Assembly: GCA_963771655.1 (NCBI GenBank) | Contig: CAVYUG010000006.1 | Coordinates: 62,001-126,000, forward strand | Length of the DNA stretch: 64,000 bases | Reading direction: 5' to 3' | From: JAWVFM01 sp963771655 | GTDB lineage: Bacteria; Actinomycetota; Thermoleophilia; Solirubrobacterales; 70-9 | In this document: piece after piece, positions 57,145 through 64,000 of the stretch | Position numbering within the stretch: the stretch's first letter is position 1 | Layout: every line of letters begins with the position of its first letter | Notes under the pieces: generated by a model | The model's input: the letters and a program-made list of their open reading frames with translations, nothing else | Databases searched by the model: none | Told to the model about the DNA's origin: nothing | Program-made: the position numbers and the translations under genes

Positions 57145-57351
57145 CTACGGGTAGACCTGCTCGCCCGTGTCGGCGTCGACGACGTTGATAGCGACCGACG
57201 GGCAGGTCTCCGCCGCGGCCATGATCAGGTCCGGCGGGCCCTCGCCGATCACGTGCGCCGTGTCGTTCAGGGCGAACACCTGTGGCGCGAGCTCGACGCA
57301 GTCGCCGTGGGCGGCGCATGCGTTCTCGTCAACCTGCGGCACGTATCTCAT
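57145..57351 (-). CDS. Small ferredoxin, module 2
   Basis: 68 residues: YVPQVDENACAAHGDCVELA then PQVFALNDTAHVIGEG and AAAETCPSVAINVVDADTGE. Three Cys ligands with Leu where module 1 has a fourth Cys (VELAP against VECAP), which suggests a [3Fe-4S] cluster or a different fourth ligand. The start overlaps the end of the reductase gene by 23 bases. Confidence 0.92.
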   Translation of the reverse strand: MRYVPQVDENACAAHGDCVELAPQVFALNDTAHVIGEGPPDLIMAAAETCPSVAINVVDADTGEQVYP

Positions 57352-58529
57352 CGCGGGTCACCTCCGTGGTCGTGATTGCCTCCTCGATCAGGCCGCGCAG
57401 CCTCGGGAGGTCGCGCGGCCGGCCGACCGTCATCGCGGCGACCGGGACGCCGGCTCGTCGCATGAGGACGCTGAAGTCGCGCTCGGCCACCTCGCCGTCG
57501 ATCTCGACCTCGTCCGCGCGGGTCGCGTCGCCCACCGTCTGGATGCGCAGCCCGTGCTGGTCAGTCCAAAACGACGGCAGCGCGAACTTCATCGGCTCGA
57601 TCACCGATGATCGTCCTGGCGACCTGGGCGCCCTGGCGGGCGGCGGCCTCCCAGTGCTCGGTGCGGTGGTACTCGCCCGTCGCGGGGTCCAGCGGCCGCG
57701 CCGCGTCGCCGGCGGCGTAGACGTGGCTCGCCGCCGTGCGGCCGAGCTCGTCGACGCGGACACCGTCGGGGTCGAGCCCGCTCCCCTCGAGCCAGAGCGT
57801 GTCCGGCTCGATGCCGATGCCGACGAGCATGGCCGCGCAATCGATGCGCCGCCCGTCCGCGACCTCGACGAACTCAAGATGGCCCCTTTCCGTCCCGAAG
57901 TGCGAGATGTGCGTGTCGGTGAGGACCTCGACGCCCTCGGCTCGATGAAGGTCCGCGAACCATGCCCCGAGCTCGGGACCGAGGACCCTCATCAGGGGCT
58001 GCGGGGCCGCTTCGACGACCGTCACCTCGACGCCGAGCTTGCGCGCCGTGGCCGCCGCCTCGAGCCCGATGAACCCGCCACCCACGACGACGAGCCTGCT
58101 CCCAGCCTCGAGATCGGCGCGCAGCGCCAGCGAGTCCGCGACGGTCCGCAGGGTGTGAGCGTTCTCGATCAGGTCGAGCCCGGGCAGCGTCCTCGGCCGG
58201 CTCCCGGTGGCGATGACGAGGCTCTCGTAGCGAAGCTGCTCTCCGGACTCGAGCGCCACCTCCGCGCTCGGCAGGTCGACCGCGGCCGCGCGCTCACCGA
58301 GAAGGAGCTCGATCTCTTTGGCCGCGTACCAGTCCGCGTCACGGAATCCGAGCGTCAACGCGTCGCGCTCGCCGGCGAGCACCGCCTTCGAGAGAGGGGG
58401 GCGATCGTACGGCGCCAGCGGTTCCTCGCAGATGACGCGAATGGCGCCGGCGTAGCCGCGAGAGCGAAGCGTCTCGCAGCAACGCTGCGCGGCGAGGCCT
58501 CCGCCGGCGATGACGACGCCGTCGGTCAC
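57329..58529 (-). pseudogene. FAD-dependent ferredoxin reductase, module 2, with one frameshift
   Basis: Paralogue of the reductase at 40461. GTG 58529 opens VTDGVVIAGGGLAAQRCCET; NAD motif RLVVVGGGFIGLEAAATARK and FAD motif HVYAAGDAARPLDP follow. After VARTIIGD the start frame runs into unrelated sequence and stops at 57561. Removing one base at about 57601 (GGTGATCGAG to GGTGACGAG) restores IGDEPMKFALPSFWTDQHGL, matching LGDEP...SFWSDQYGIRF of module 1, and the Reductase_C domain to the stop at 57329. So the C-terminal domain is lost, or the base is a sequencing error. Confidence 0.85.
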
Positions 58530-58638
58530 TGCGTGATTGCGGCGTCGGGGGGAGTCATGGAGCTTCGCCAAGCCTCCGCTCTGGGTGGCGATGGCGCATC
58601 AGGGCGCGGCCGCTGGGCGTCTAGGTAGTAGCCCGCAG

Positions 58639-59568
58639 CTAGGACGTGGCGTCGAGCGGGCCGAAGCGGAGGACCTCGCCGTCCTCGGCGAACGCGATGC
58701 CGCCATGGACGGAGAGGAAGCCGGCGGCCCCCTGGGGGCCGCTCAAGAGCGCCGCCTTTGCCAGCGTCTCGGCGGCGACCGCGGTCGGCGCAAGGGCGGA
58801 TACGCCGACGAGCCCGGTCCAGGCCGGATCGCCGGTTGCGGGGTCGAGGAGGTGGTGGGCGTACCGGCCATCGGGTCGGCGCCAGACGTTGACGTCGAGC
58901 CCCGACGTCGCAACGCCCCCGTCCCGAACGACGAGGGATTCGGTCCCGGCTCCACCGAGCGGGTTCGCGACCTCGATCTCGAAAGGAGCCCCCGACCCTC
59001 CGAAGCGGACGTCGCCCCCGCAGTCGACGATGTACCGCTCGCGGTCGGCCAATCGCGAAGCGGCCAGATCAGCCGCGAATCCCTTGCCGGTCCCGCCCGT
59101 GTCGAAGAGGAGCCCGACCGGACGGCGAACCTCGCCGGCGTCGTCGTCGACCTCGAACGATTGCCATGCAGCGGGTTCACGGGCCTCAGCAGCTCGGCGC
59201 GCGGGCGCGTCCGTGAGAGCCTCGGCGAGCGGAACACGCTCGAACTCGTCGCCGGTCGAGGCGTACCCGGCCTCCTCGATCTCCTCGAGCAGGGTCGGGT
59301 CGACGAGGCCCCGCGAGCGCTCGGCCGCCCAAAGCCCGGCCCGGACTGCCCCCCGGAGTAGGGCTGACGCCGGGACTGCGCGCCGTGGATCGCGATTGAG
59401 CTGGCACAGCTCGCTGTCGGGGCGAAAGCGCGAGAGCCGGCGGTCGAAGTCGTGGATCAGTGCCTCCACCTCCACCGTCGCGATGCCGCAGCCTCCGGCG
59501 CCGGACCCTTCGGCGACCACGCGGACCTCGGTGCCCATGGCCCGGAACGCTCGCTCGGCGCGCTCCAC
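58639..59568 (-). CDS. apbE: FAD:protein FMN transferase (ApbE), module 2
   Basis: 309 residues, GTG start. FRAMGTEVRVVAEGSG, GLLFDTGGTGKGFAADLAAS, YIVDCGGDVRFGGSG, GVATSGLDVNVWRRPDGRYA and LLDPATGDPAWTGLVGVSAL follow the ApbE order. Similar in length and order to the enzyme at 38840. No signal peptide. First gene of module 2, separated by 110 bases from the reductase. Confidence 0.92.
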   Translation of the reverse strand: MERAERAFRAMGTEVRVVAEGSGAGGCGIATVEVEALIHDFDRRLSRFRPDSELCQLNRDPRRAVPASALLRGAVRAGLWAAERSRGLVDPTLLEEIEEAGYASTGDEFERVPLAEALTDAPARRAAEAREPAAWQSFEVDDDAGEVRRPVGLLFDTGGTGKGFAADLAASRLADRERYIVDCGGDVRFGGSGAPFEIEVANPLGGAGTESLVVRDGGVATSGLDVNVWRRPDGRYAHHLLDPATGDPAWTGLVGVSALAPTAVAAETLAKAALLSGPQGAAGFLSVHGGIAFAEDGEVLRFGPLDATS

Positions 59569-59635
59569 GTCGGTGATGCTCGCACACCGCGCCGCGCGCG
59601 ACCCGGGACGCGGCCCGATGTAGGCTGCGGCCGAG

Positions 59636-60085
59636 ATGGAGGCAGGTGCGCCGGCGCCGGTTTTGATCGCCTATGACGGCTCCGACTTCGCGCGGGCTGC
59701 AATCACGAAGACGGCCGAGGTTCTCGCCGCCCGGCGGGTCATCGTCCTCACCGTCTGGCAGGTGCTCGACGTCAACGCCTTCTTCTCGGCGGGGCGAATC
59801 CCGATCGACCAGTCGGTGATCGAAGCCGTCGAGCGGGACGCCGCCGCCACCTCGGAAGAGGGGGCCGCCCTCGCCCGGGAAGCCGGCCTCGAGGCGGAGG
59901 CCGTGGCGATCCGGGGGGTGCCGGTCTGGCGCGGGATCGTTGACTTCGCCGACGAGCGCGCCGCCGAGGTGATCGTCCTCGGCTCGCATGGCCGCACCGG
60001 GCTCTCGCACGTGATGCTCGGGAGCGTTGCGGCCACTGTGGCGCAGCACGCGGCGCGCTCCGTTCTCATCGTCCACAGGACCTGA
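59636..60085 (+). CDS. Universal stress protein, single UspA domain
   Basis: 149 residues. PVLIAYDGSDFARAAITKTA opens the domain and GSHGRTGLSHVMLGSVAATV is the ATP-binding loop. Directly followed (no gap) by an ABC ATPase gene with a GTG start. Confidence 0.92.
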   Translation: MEAGAPAPVLIAYDGSDFARAAITKTAEVLAARRVIVLTVWQVLDVNAFFSAGRIPIDQSVIEAVERDAAATSEEGAALAREAGLEAEAVAIRGVPVWRGIVDFADERAAEVIVLGSHGRTGLSHVMLGSVAATVAQHAARSVLIVHRT

Positions 60086-60808
60086 GTGCCGGGCGCCGCG
60101 CCGGCGATCCGGATCGACGGTCTGCGGGTCGTCCGCGGAGGCACCCCGGTTCTCGAGGGCCTCTCCGCAGATCTCCCGCGCGGCATGGTGACCGGGCTGC
60201 TCGGTCCTAGCGGCTGCGGGAAGACCACGCTCATCCGGGCGATCGTCGGGGTGCAGGTCATGGAATCCGGGATGGTGGAGGTGCTCGGCGCGCCGGCCGG
60301 GTCGCCGAGCCTTCGTCGCCGGGTCGCGTACATGACGCAGTCGCCATCGGTGTACGGCGACCTCACGGTCGCCGAGAACGTCCACTACTTCGCGCGAGTC
60401 CTCGACGTCGACCGCGCGAGGGTCGCGGAGACGCTCGAGCTCGTCTCGCTGTCGGAGCTCGCGAGCCGCCAGGTGATCAATCTCTCGGGCGGTCAACGCG
60501 CCCGGGTGTCGCTCGCCGTCGCGCTGCTGGCCGAGCCCGAGGTCCTGATCCTCGACGAGCCGACCGTGGGCCTCGACCCCGTGCTTCGCCGAGAGCTCTG
60601 GGAAACGTTCGCCGAGCTCGCGCGCGGCGGTGCGAGCCTCCTCGTCTCGAGCCACGTGATGGACGAGGCCGATCGGTGCGACGAGCTGCTCCTGATCCGC
60701 GACGGCGGCATCCTCGCCCAGGACACGCCGGACGCCCTGCGTCAGCGGACCGGCCGCGAGCGCTTCGAGGACGCTTTCCTGGCCCTTATCGAGGAGCGCG
60801 CCCCCTGA
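60086..60808 (+). CDS. ABC transporter ATP-binding protein
   Basis: 240 residues, GTG start immediately after the Usp stop. Walker A GLLGPSGCGKTTLIRAIVGV, signature LSGGQRARVSLAVALLAEPE, Walker B LILDEPTVGLDPVLRRELWE, H-loop LLVSSHVMDEADRCDELLLI. An ABC-2 type exporter ATPase; partner permease overlaps its stop. Confidence 0.93.
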   Translation: MPGAAPAIRIDGLRVVRGGTPVLEGLSADLPRGMVTGLLGPSGCGKTTLIRAIVGVQVMESGMVEVLGAPAGSPSLRRRVAYMTQSPSVYGDLTVAENVHYFARVLDVDRARVAETLELVSLSELASRQVINLSGGQRARVSLAVALLAEPEVLILDEPTVGLDPVLRRELWETFAELARGGASLLVSSHVMDEADRCDELLLIRDGGILAQDTPDALRQRTGRERFEDAFLALIEERAP

Positions 60809-61542
60809 GCCCGCGCGTCACGCTCGCCACGGCCACGCGAGTCCTGAGCCAGCTGCGACGCGATCCGCGGACGATCGCCTTGCTTCTCGTGGTGCCGCCT
60901 CTGCTCCTGCTGATCTTGAAGGGGGCATTCGAGGGTTCGCCCTCGTCGTTCCAGGGAATCGCGCCCCCGCTCATCGGCCTCTTCCCGCTGATCACGATGT
61001 TCCTGGTCACCTCGATCACGATGCTTCGCGAGCGCACCGGCGGCACGCTCGAGAGGCTCATGACCATGCCGCTCGCGAAGCTCGACCTCCTCGTCGGCTA
61101 CGGCGTCGCGTTCGCTGTGGTGGCGGCCGTCCAGGCCGGGATCACCTCGATCGTCGCGTTCGGCCCCCTCGGGGTGGACGTGGCGGGATCGGTCGCCGGG
61201 GTCGTGGCCCTGGCGATCGCCAACGCCGTGCTCGGCATGTCGCTCGGCCTCTTCGTGAGCGCCTTCGCCCGGACCGAGTTCCAGGCGGTCCAGTTCATGC
61301 CGGCCTTCATCTTTCCGCAGCTCCTGCTGTGCGGCCTCTTCGTCGACCGCGATCAGATGGCGGGCGTCCTCCAGGCCATCTCGGACGTCATGCCGATGAC
61401 CTACGCGTTCGATGCCCTCGATCGGGTCGCCGGGGCCGGCTCGTTCGGCGCCAGGGGGTGGGCCGACGTCGCCGTGGTCGTGGGCGCCACGCTCCTGTCC
61501 CTGGTCCTCGGCGCCGCTACGCTCCAGCGCCGGACGCCGTGA
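60805..61542 (+). CDS. ABC-2 type transporter permease, CTG start likely
   Basis: About 245 residues, six helices: TIALLLVVPPLLLLILKGAF, then LIGLFPLITMFLVTSITMLR followed by RERTGGTLERLMTMPLAKLD, the ABC-2 coupling segment. The only start that keeps the first helix and avoids a long overlap with the ATPase is CTG 60805 (CTGA overlap, reads LSPRVTLATATRV). The nearest ATG upstream (60676) lies deep in the ATPase gene and the nearest GTG downstream (60889) would cut into helix 1. Confidence 0.85.
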   Translation: MSPRVTLATATRVLSQLRRDPRTIALLLVVPPLLLLILKGAFEGSPSSFQGIAPPLIGLFPLITMFLVTSITMLRERTGGTLERLMTMPLAKLDLLVGYGVAFAVVAAVQAGITSIVAFGPLGVDVAGSVAGVVALAIANAVLGMSLGLFVSAFARTEFQAVQFMPAFIFPQLLLCGLFVDRDQMAGVLQAISDVMPMTYAFDALDRVAGAGSFGARGWADVAVVVGATLLSLVLGAATLQRRTP

Positions 61543-62144
61543 CCGAGCTCGCCGACCAGCTGCTCCCCGAATACGACGTCTCCGACGAGGTGGCGACGGT
61601 CGTCGCAGCCGATCCGCGGGCCGTGTGGCGCGCGTTGCTCGACGCCGACCTGCTCGCCGCCGGCCGTCGCGTGCCCCTTGCCGGCGTTCTCGGCGCGCTG
61701 CGGATGCTGCCGGAGCTCGCGTCTCACATCCTCCACGGCGAACGGCCACCGAGCGCGCCGGACTCCATGCGCCTCCGCGACATGGCGGAGCTTCCGGTTG
61801 CGGATGGCGGCTGGGTGCTGCTCGCCGAGCGCCAGGACCAGGAGATCGTCCTCGGCCTCGTCGGGAAGTTCTGGCGCCCGGTGATCGAGTTCGCCGAGGT
61901 GTCGGCTGAGGGCTTCACGCAGTTCTCAGAGCCCGGGTTCGCGAAGACGATCTACGACCTTCGCGTCCGGCCTTTGGGCGACGGGCGGACGCTGCTCTCC
62001 GGCCTGATGCGAACCACCACCACCGACGAGCGCGCGAGGCGGTGGTTCCGCCGCTACTGGACCTTCGGCGTCGGCTCCGGCGCGCACGTGCTCGTCTCCG
62101 CGCTCCTCGAGATAGTTCGCGAGGACGCGGAGAAAGCCACCTAG
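61539..62144 (+). CDS. SRPBCC-like protein
   Basis: 201 residues, GTG start overlapping the permease stop. EYDVSDEVATVVAADPRAVW RALLDADLL resembles the polyketide-cyclase/START fold opening, and the centre WRPVIEFAEVSAEGFTQFSE with TLLSGLMRTTTTDERARRWF fits its later strands and helix. Ligand unknown. Last gene of the Usp/ABC operon. Confidence 0.68.
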   Translation: MTELADQLLPEYDVSDEVATVVAADPRAVWRALLDADLLAAGRRVPLAGVLGALRMLPELASHILHGERPPSAPDSMRLRDMAELPVADGGWVLLAERQDQEIVLGLVGKFWRPVIEFAEVSAEGFTQFSEPGFAKTIYDLRVRPLGDGRTLLSGLMRTTTTDERARRWFRRYWTFGVGSGAHVLVSALLEIVREDAEKAT

Positions 62145-62563
62145 TCGGCTCGGTCCTCGCGCCTGCCGAGCCCGGCCGCGCTTCGCGCGAACTCAGCCGG
62201 CTGGCGAAGCGCTCCGACCGTCGCTTCGAACAGCTCGGCCTGGCGCTCGATGAGCGCGGCTGTCTCGTCGAGCGCGCGCCCCGCGGCCTGCAGCGCCTCG
62301 GCCTGACCGCGCATCGCCGCCCCGCTCTGCTCGAGGAGGTCGAACATGGCGTCGAACGGCGCTGCCAGCTGGCCGGCGAGCTCGCGCCGGAGCTCGCGCT
62401 CGCGCTCGACGATCTCGCGGATCAGCTCGAGCTGGCGCTGCATGGGCTCGACGAGCTGCTTCGGCACGTCCGACCGACCGGCAAGCGACGCGGCGCTCGA
62501 CACGACCGACTCCATCAGCCGCTGCCACTCGTCGAGCAGCTGGCGGGGATCGAGGTCAGCCAT
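62141..62563 (-). CDS. Coiled-coil protein, phasin-like by composition
   Basis: 140 residues, almost entirely helical with heptads: LLDEWQRLMESVVSSAASLA, QLELIREIVERERELRRELA, GAAMRGQAEALQAAGRALDE. No Cys, no membrane helix. Length and amphipathic pattern resemble phasins or PhaE-type PHA-granule proteins, but no PHA genes are nearby, so the call is weak. The stop overlaps the convergent SRPBCC gene; GGCTACGGACCGC lies about 20 bases upstream. Confidence 0.6.
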   Translation of the reverse strand: MADLDPRQLLDEWQRLMESVVSSAASLAGRSDVPKQLVEPMQRQLELIREIVERERELRRELAGQLAAPFDAMFDLLEQSGAAMRGQAEALQAAGRALDETAALIERQAELFEATVGALRQPAEFARSAAGLGRREDRAD

Positions 62564-62660
62564 CGCGAGGCAGCGTACAACGCGGTCCGTAGCCTTCCCG
62601 GACCGTGTGCCGTAGGCCGCCCGGATGACGGCCGTGCCGCCGGCTGCCAGGCTGGCGGGC

Positions 62661-62846
62661 ATGCCGACGGTCGATTGCCCGCACTGCGGCGCTCGCAATT
62701 TCAGCCTCCGACGCTGGAGAGCCCTGAGCCGCTGCAGCGCCTGCGGAAGGCCGCTGCCCGACGTGGCAACGCGCTTCCCGCCCGCGAGTCCCGAGCGGAC
62801 TCAGCTGGGCCCGCGGCGTGACCCTCGGACCACGGGGCAGTCGTAA
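62661..62846 (+). CDS. Zinc-ribbon protein, 61 residues
   Basis: MPTVDCPHCGARNFSLRRWR then SRCSACGRPLPDVATRFPPA: two CxxC knuckles form a zinc ribbon, followed by a Pro/Arg-rich tail. An upstream in-frame ATG at 62625 is possible. Small ribbon proteins like this are common and of unknown role. Confidence 0.6.
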   Translation: MPTVDCPHCGARNFSLRRWRALSRCSACGRPLPDVATRFPPASPERTQLGPRRDPRTTGQS

Positions 62847-62897
62847 CCCCTACGCATTAGGCTGGCTCGTGGCGCGCGACGGGAAGGAGATCTGTCG

Positions 62898-64000
62898 ATG
62901 AGCACGCTCAGCTACGTACGTTTCTTCGAGGAGGTCGGCATCGACGACGTCCCGATCGTCGGTGGCAAGAACGCCTCGCTCGGCGAGATGTACCAGGAGC
63001 TCGGCGCGCAGGGCGTGAAGATTCCAAACGGGTTCGCCACGACCGCCGAGGGCTACCGCTTCATGCTCAAGGAGTCGGGCGCATGGGAGAAACTCCACGA
63101 CGCCCTGGACGGCCTGGATCCGGACGACGTCGCCGATCTGGCCCGGCGCGGCAAGAGGGCTCGCGAGATCGTCTACGGCGCCGGCCTGCCGGACAAGCTT
63201 GCCGGCGAGATCCTGACCGGCTACCGCCGTCTCCAGGAGGAGTACGGCGATTCGCTCAGCCTGGCGGTGCGGAGCTCGGCCACGGCCGAGGACCTCCCAA
63301 CCGCGAGCTTCGCCGGGCAGCAGGACACCTATCTGAACATCCACGGCGACCAGAGCCTGCTCGAGTCCTGCCGTCGCTGCTTCGCGAGCCTGTTCACCGA
63401 CCGCGCCATCCATTACCGCGTGGACCAGGGCTTCGACCATTTCAAGGTCGCGCTCTCGATCGGCGTGATGAAGATGGTCCGCTCCGACCTCTCCGCCTCG
63501 GGCGTGTTCTTCTCCCTCGACACGGAGTCGGGCTTTCGCGACGTCGTATTCATCACCGGCGCCTATGGCCTCGGCGAGAACGTCGTGCAGGGCGCCGTCG
63601 AGCCGGACGAGTTCTACGTCCACAAGCCCACATACGAGATGGGCCATCGCGCCGTCTTGCGCCGTCTGCTCGGCGACAAGGCGATCAAGATGGTCTACGT
63701 CGAGGGCGAGACCAAGAACACGACCCGCAACGTCCCGACGCCCAAGGCCGACCGTGAGCGCTACTGCGTCACGGACGAGGACGTCCTCGAGATCGCCGAC
63801 TACGCGATCAAGATCGAGCGCCACTACGGCCGCCCGATGGACATGGAGTGGGCGAAGGACGGACTCGACGGCGAGATCTACCTCGTCCAGGCACGGCCCG
63901 AGACCGTGGCCTCGCAGCGCGAGGCGACCTCCCTGGAGACATACACTCTCGAGGGCGACGGGGAGGTCATCGTCGAGGGCCGCTCGGTAGGCGAGAAGAT
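62898..64000 (+). CDS. ppsA: Phosphoenolpyruvate synthase (pyruvate, water dikinase), 3' end outside window
   Basis: The first 367 residues are present. IDDVPIVGGKNASLGEMYQE is the typical N-terminus; AVRSSATAEDLPTASFAGQQ, the ATP-grasp Arg/Ser motif, follows, then GAYGLGENVVQGAVEPDEFY and PMDMEWAKDGLDGEIYLVQA, ending in the linker toward the swivelling phospho-His domain, which lies outside. Catalyses pyruvate + ATP + water to PEP + AMP + phosphate in gluconeogenesis. GGGAAGGAGA precedes the ATG by eight bases. Confidence 0.94.
   Translation, partial: MSTLSYVRFFEEVGIDDVPIVGGKNASLGEMYQELGAQGVKIPNGFATTAEGYRFMLKESGAWEKLHDALDGLDPDDVADLARRGKRAREIVYGAGLPDKLAGEILTGYRRLQEEYGDSLSLAVRSSATAEDLPTASFAGQQDTYLNIHGDQSLLESCRRCFASLFTDRAIHYRVDQGFDHFKVALSIGVMKMVRSDLSASGVFFSLDTESGFRDVVFITGAYGLGENVVQGAVEPDEFYVHKPTYEMGHRAVLRRLLGDKAIKMVYVEGETKNTTRNVPTPKADRERYCVTDEDVLEIADYAIKIERHYGRPMDMEWAKDGLDGEIYLVQARPETVASQREATSLETYTLEGDGEVIVEGRSVGEK

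Noticed and set aside
59603..59614. GGGACGCGGCCC upstream of the Usp gene as a DosR-type box
   Set aside because: Half-site spacing is about two bases short of the known box and no second copy occurs before the other Usp genes.
60676..60805. ATG at 60676 as start of the ABC permease
   Set aside because: It would overlap the ATPase gene by about 130 bases and add an Arg/Pro-rich segment that looks like a frame shadow.
1..64000. tRNA, rRNA, insertion sequences or integrase genes
   Set aside because: Read through the window for cloverleaf-type sequence, conserved rRNA stretches and transposase motifs; none found by eye, though a covariance search was not possible.

Overview
The window is a 64 kb stretch of very GC-rich bacterial chromosome with third codon positions almost all G or C. 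It holds tightly packed, often translationally coupled genes (ATGA, GTGA or TTGA overlaps), frequent GTG and TTG starts, and many starts that look leaderless (a TAnnnT-like hexamer 6-8 nt before the start codon). The gene families (actinobacterial holin-X family, DUF3618, DUF1918, DUF4349 next to an ECF sigma factor, DUF5661, BKACE) point to an actinobacterium. A Thermoleophilia/Solirubrobacterales-like lineage is my best guess; this is inference, since there is no rRNA or marker gene to confirm it. No tRNA, rRNA, CRISPR array, IS element or prophage was seen. No gene-free stretch exceeds 300 bases.

Layout. 0-8.3 kb: biotin genes (bioF partial, bioD with a frameshift, bioA), interrupted by a MarR regulator/MFS pump pair, a divergent cytochrome P450 and a membrane adenylate cyclase. 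8.3-11.9 kb: ECF sigma factor with a DUF4349 membrane partner, rubredoxin, NUDIX hydrolase and a double split-barrel flavoprotein. 12-23.8 kb: a CoA-thioester catabolic island. It carries three acyl-CoA dehydrogenases, an alpha/beta hydrolase broken by several frameshifts, an enoyl-CoA hydratase-like protein, a carboxyltransferase, a beta-keto acid cleavage enzyme, a family III CoA-transferase and a MerR regulator. ClpP and an ArsR/SRPBCC operon with two palindromic operators sit inside it. 23.8-33.4 kb: lipoprotein, MscS channel, amidohydrolase/TetR pair, holin-X/DUF3618 envelope operon, DegV, an epimerase-glutaredoxin fusion, Fe-S insertion protein and CGFS glutaredoxin, diguanylate cyclase, and an SQR-like flavoprotein. 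33.4-35.3 kb: a PRC-barrel-like protein coupled to an Nramp-related transporter with altered metal-site motifs.

The most interesting part is 35.3-41.9 kb together with 55.1-59.6 kb. These are two paralogous copies of one electron-transfer module. Each encodes a small ferredoxin, a ferredoxin-reductase-like FAD protein, a four-helix-type cytochrome b (ferric-reductase-like) membrane protein, an ApbE flavin transferase, a single-helix protein with an RxGxDPxL motif, and an exported low-complexity protein carrying repeats of the motif T-[RHG]-T-S-G. No classical FMN-binding domain protein is present. I therefore propose that the TSG-repeat proteins are the ApbE substrates, that is, small surface proteins carrying covalent FMN. 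A two-component system adjoins copy 1. Both TSG-repeat genes are preceded by the same promoter layout: two 8-bp boxes related to CCTTRCCT on an 11-bp period, then 31 bp to a -10 hexamer. This suggests co-regulation by that response regulator. The reductase of copy 2 carries one frameshift.

Between and after the two copies (41.9-55 kb and 59.6-64 kb) lies a stress and energy region. It holds two ABC exporters, three universal stress proteins, DUF779, a kinase-like/AAA ATPase protein, DUF1918, a second adenylate cyclase, DUF47 with a Pit phosphate permease, a trehalose-synthase-like glycosyltransferase, a GNAT/ADP-forming acyl-CoA synthetase fusion and, at the right edge, phosphoenolpyruvate synthase (partial). 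Several genes (bioD, the hydrolase, the copy-2 reductase, possibly the second cyclase) contain single- or two-base indels. These may be real decay or uncorrected sequencing errors.
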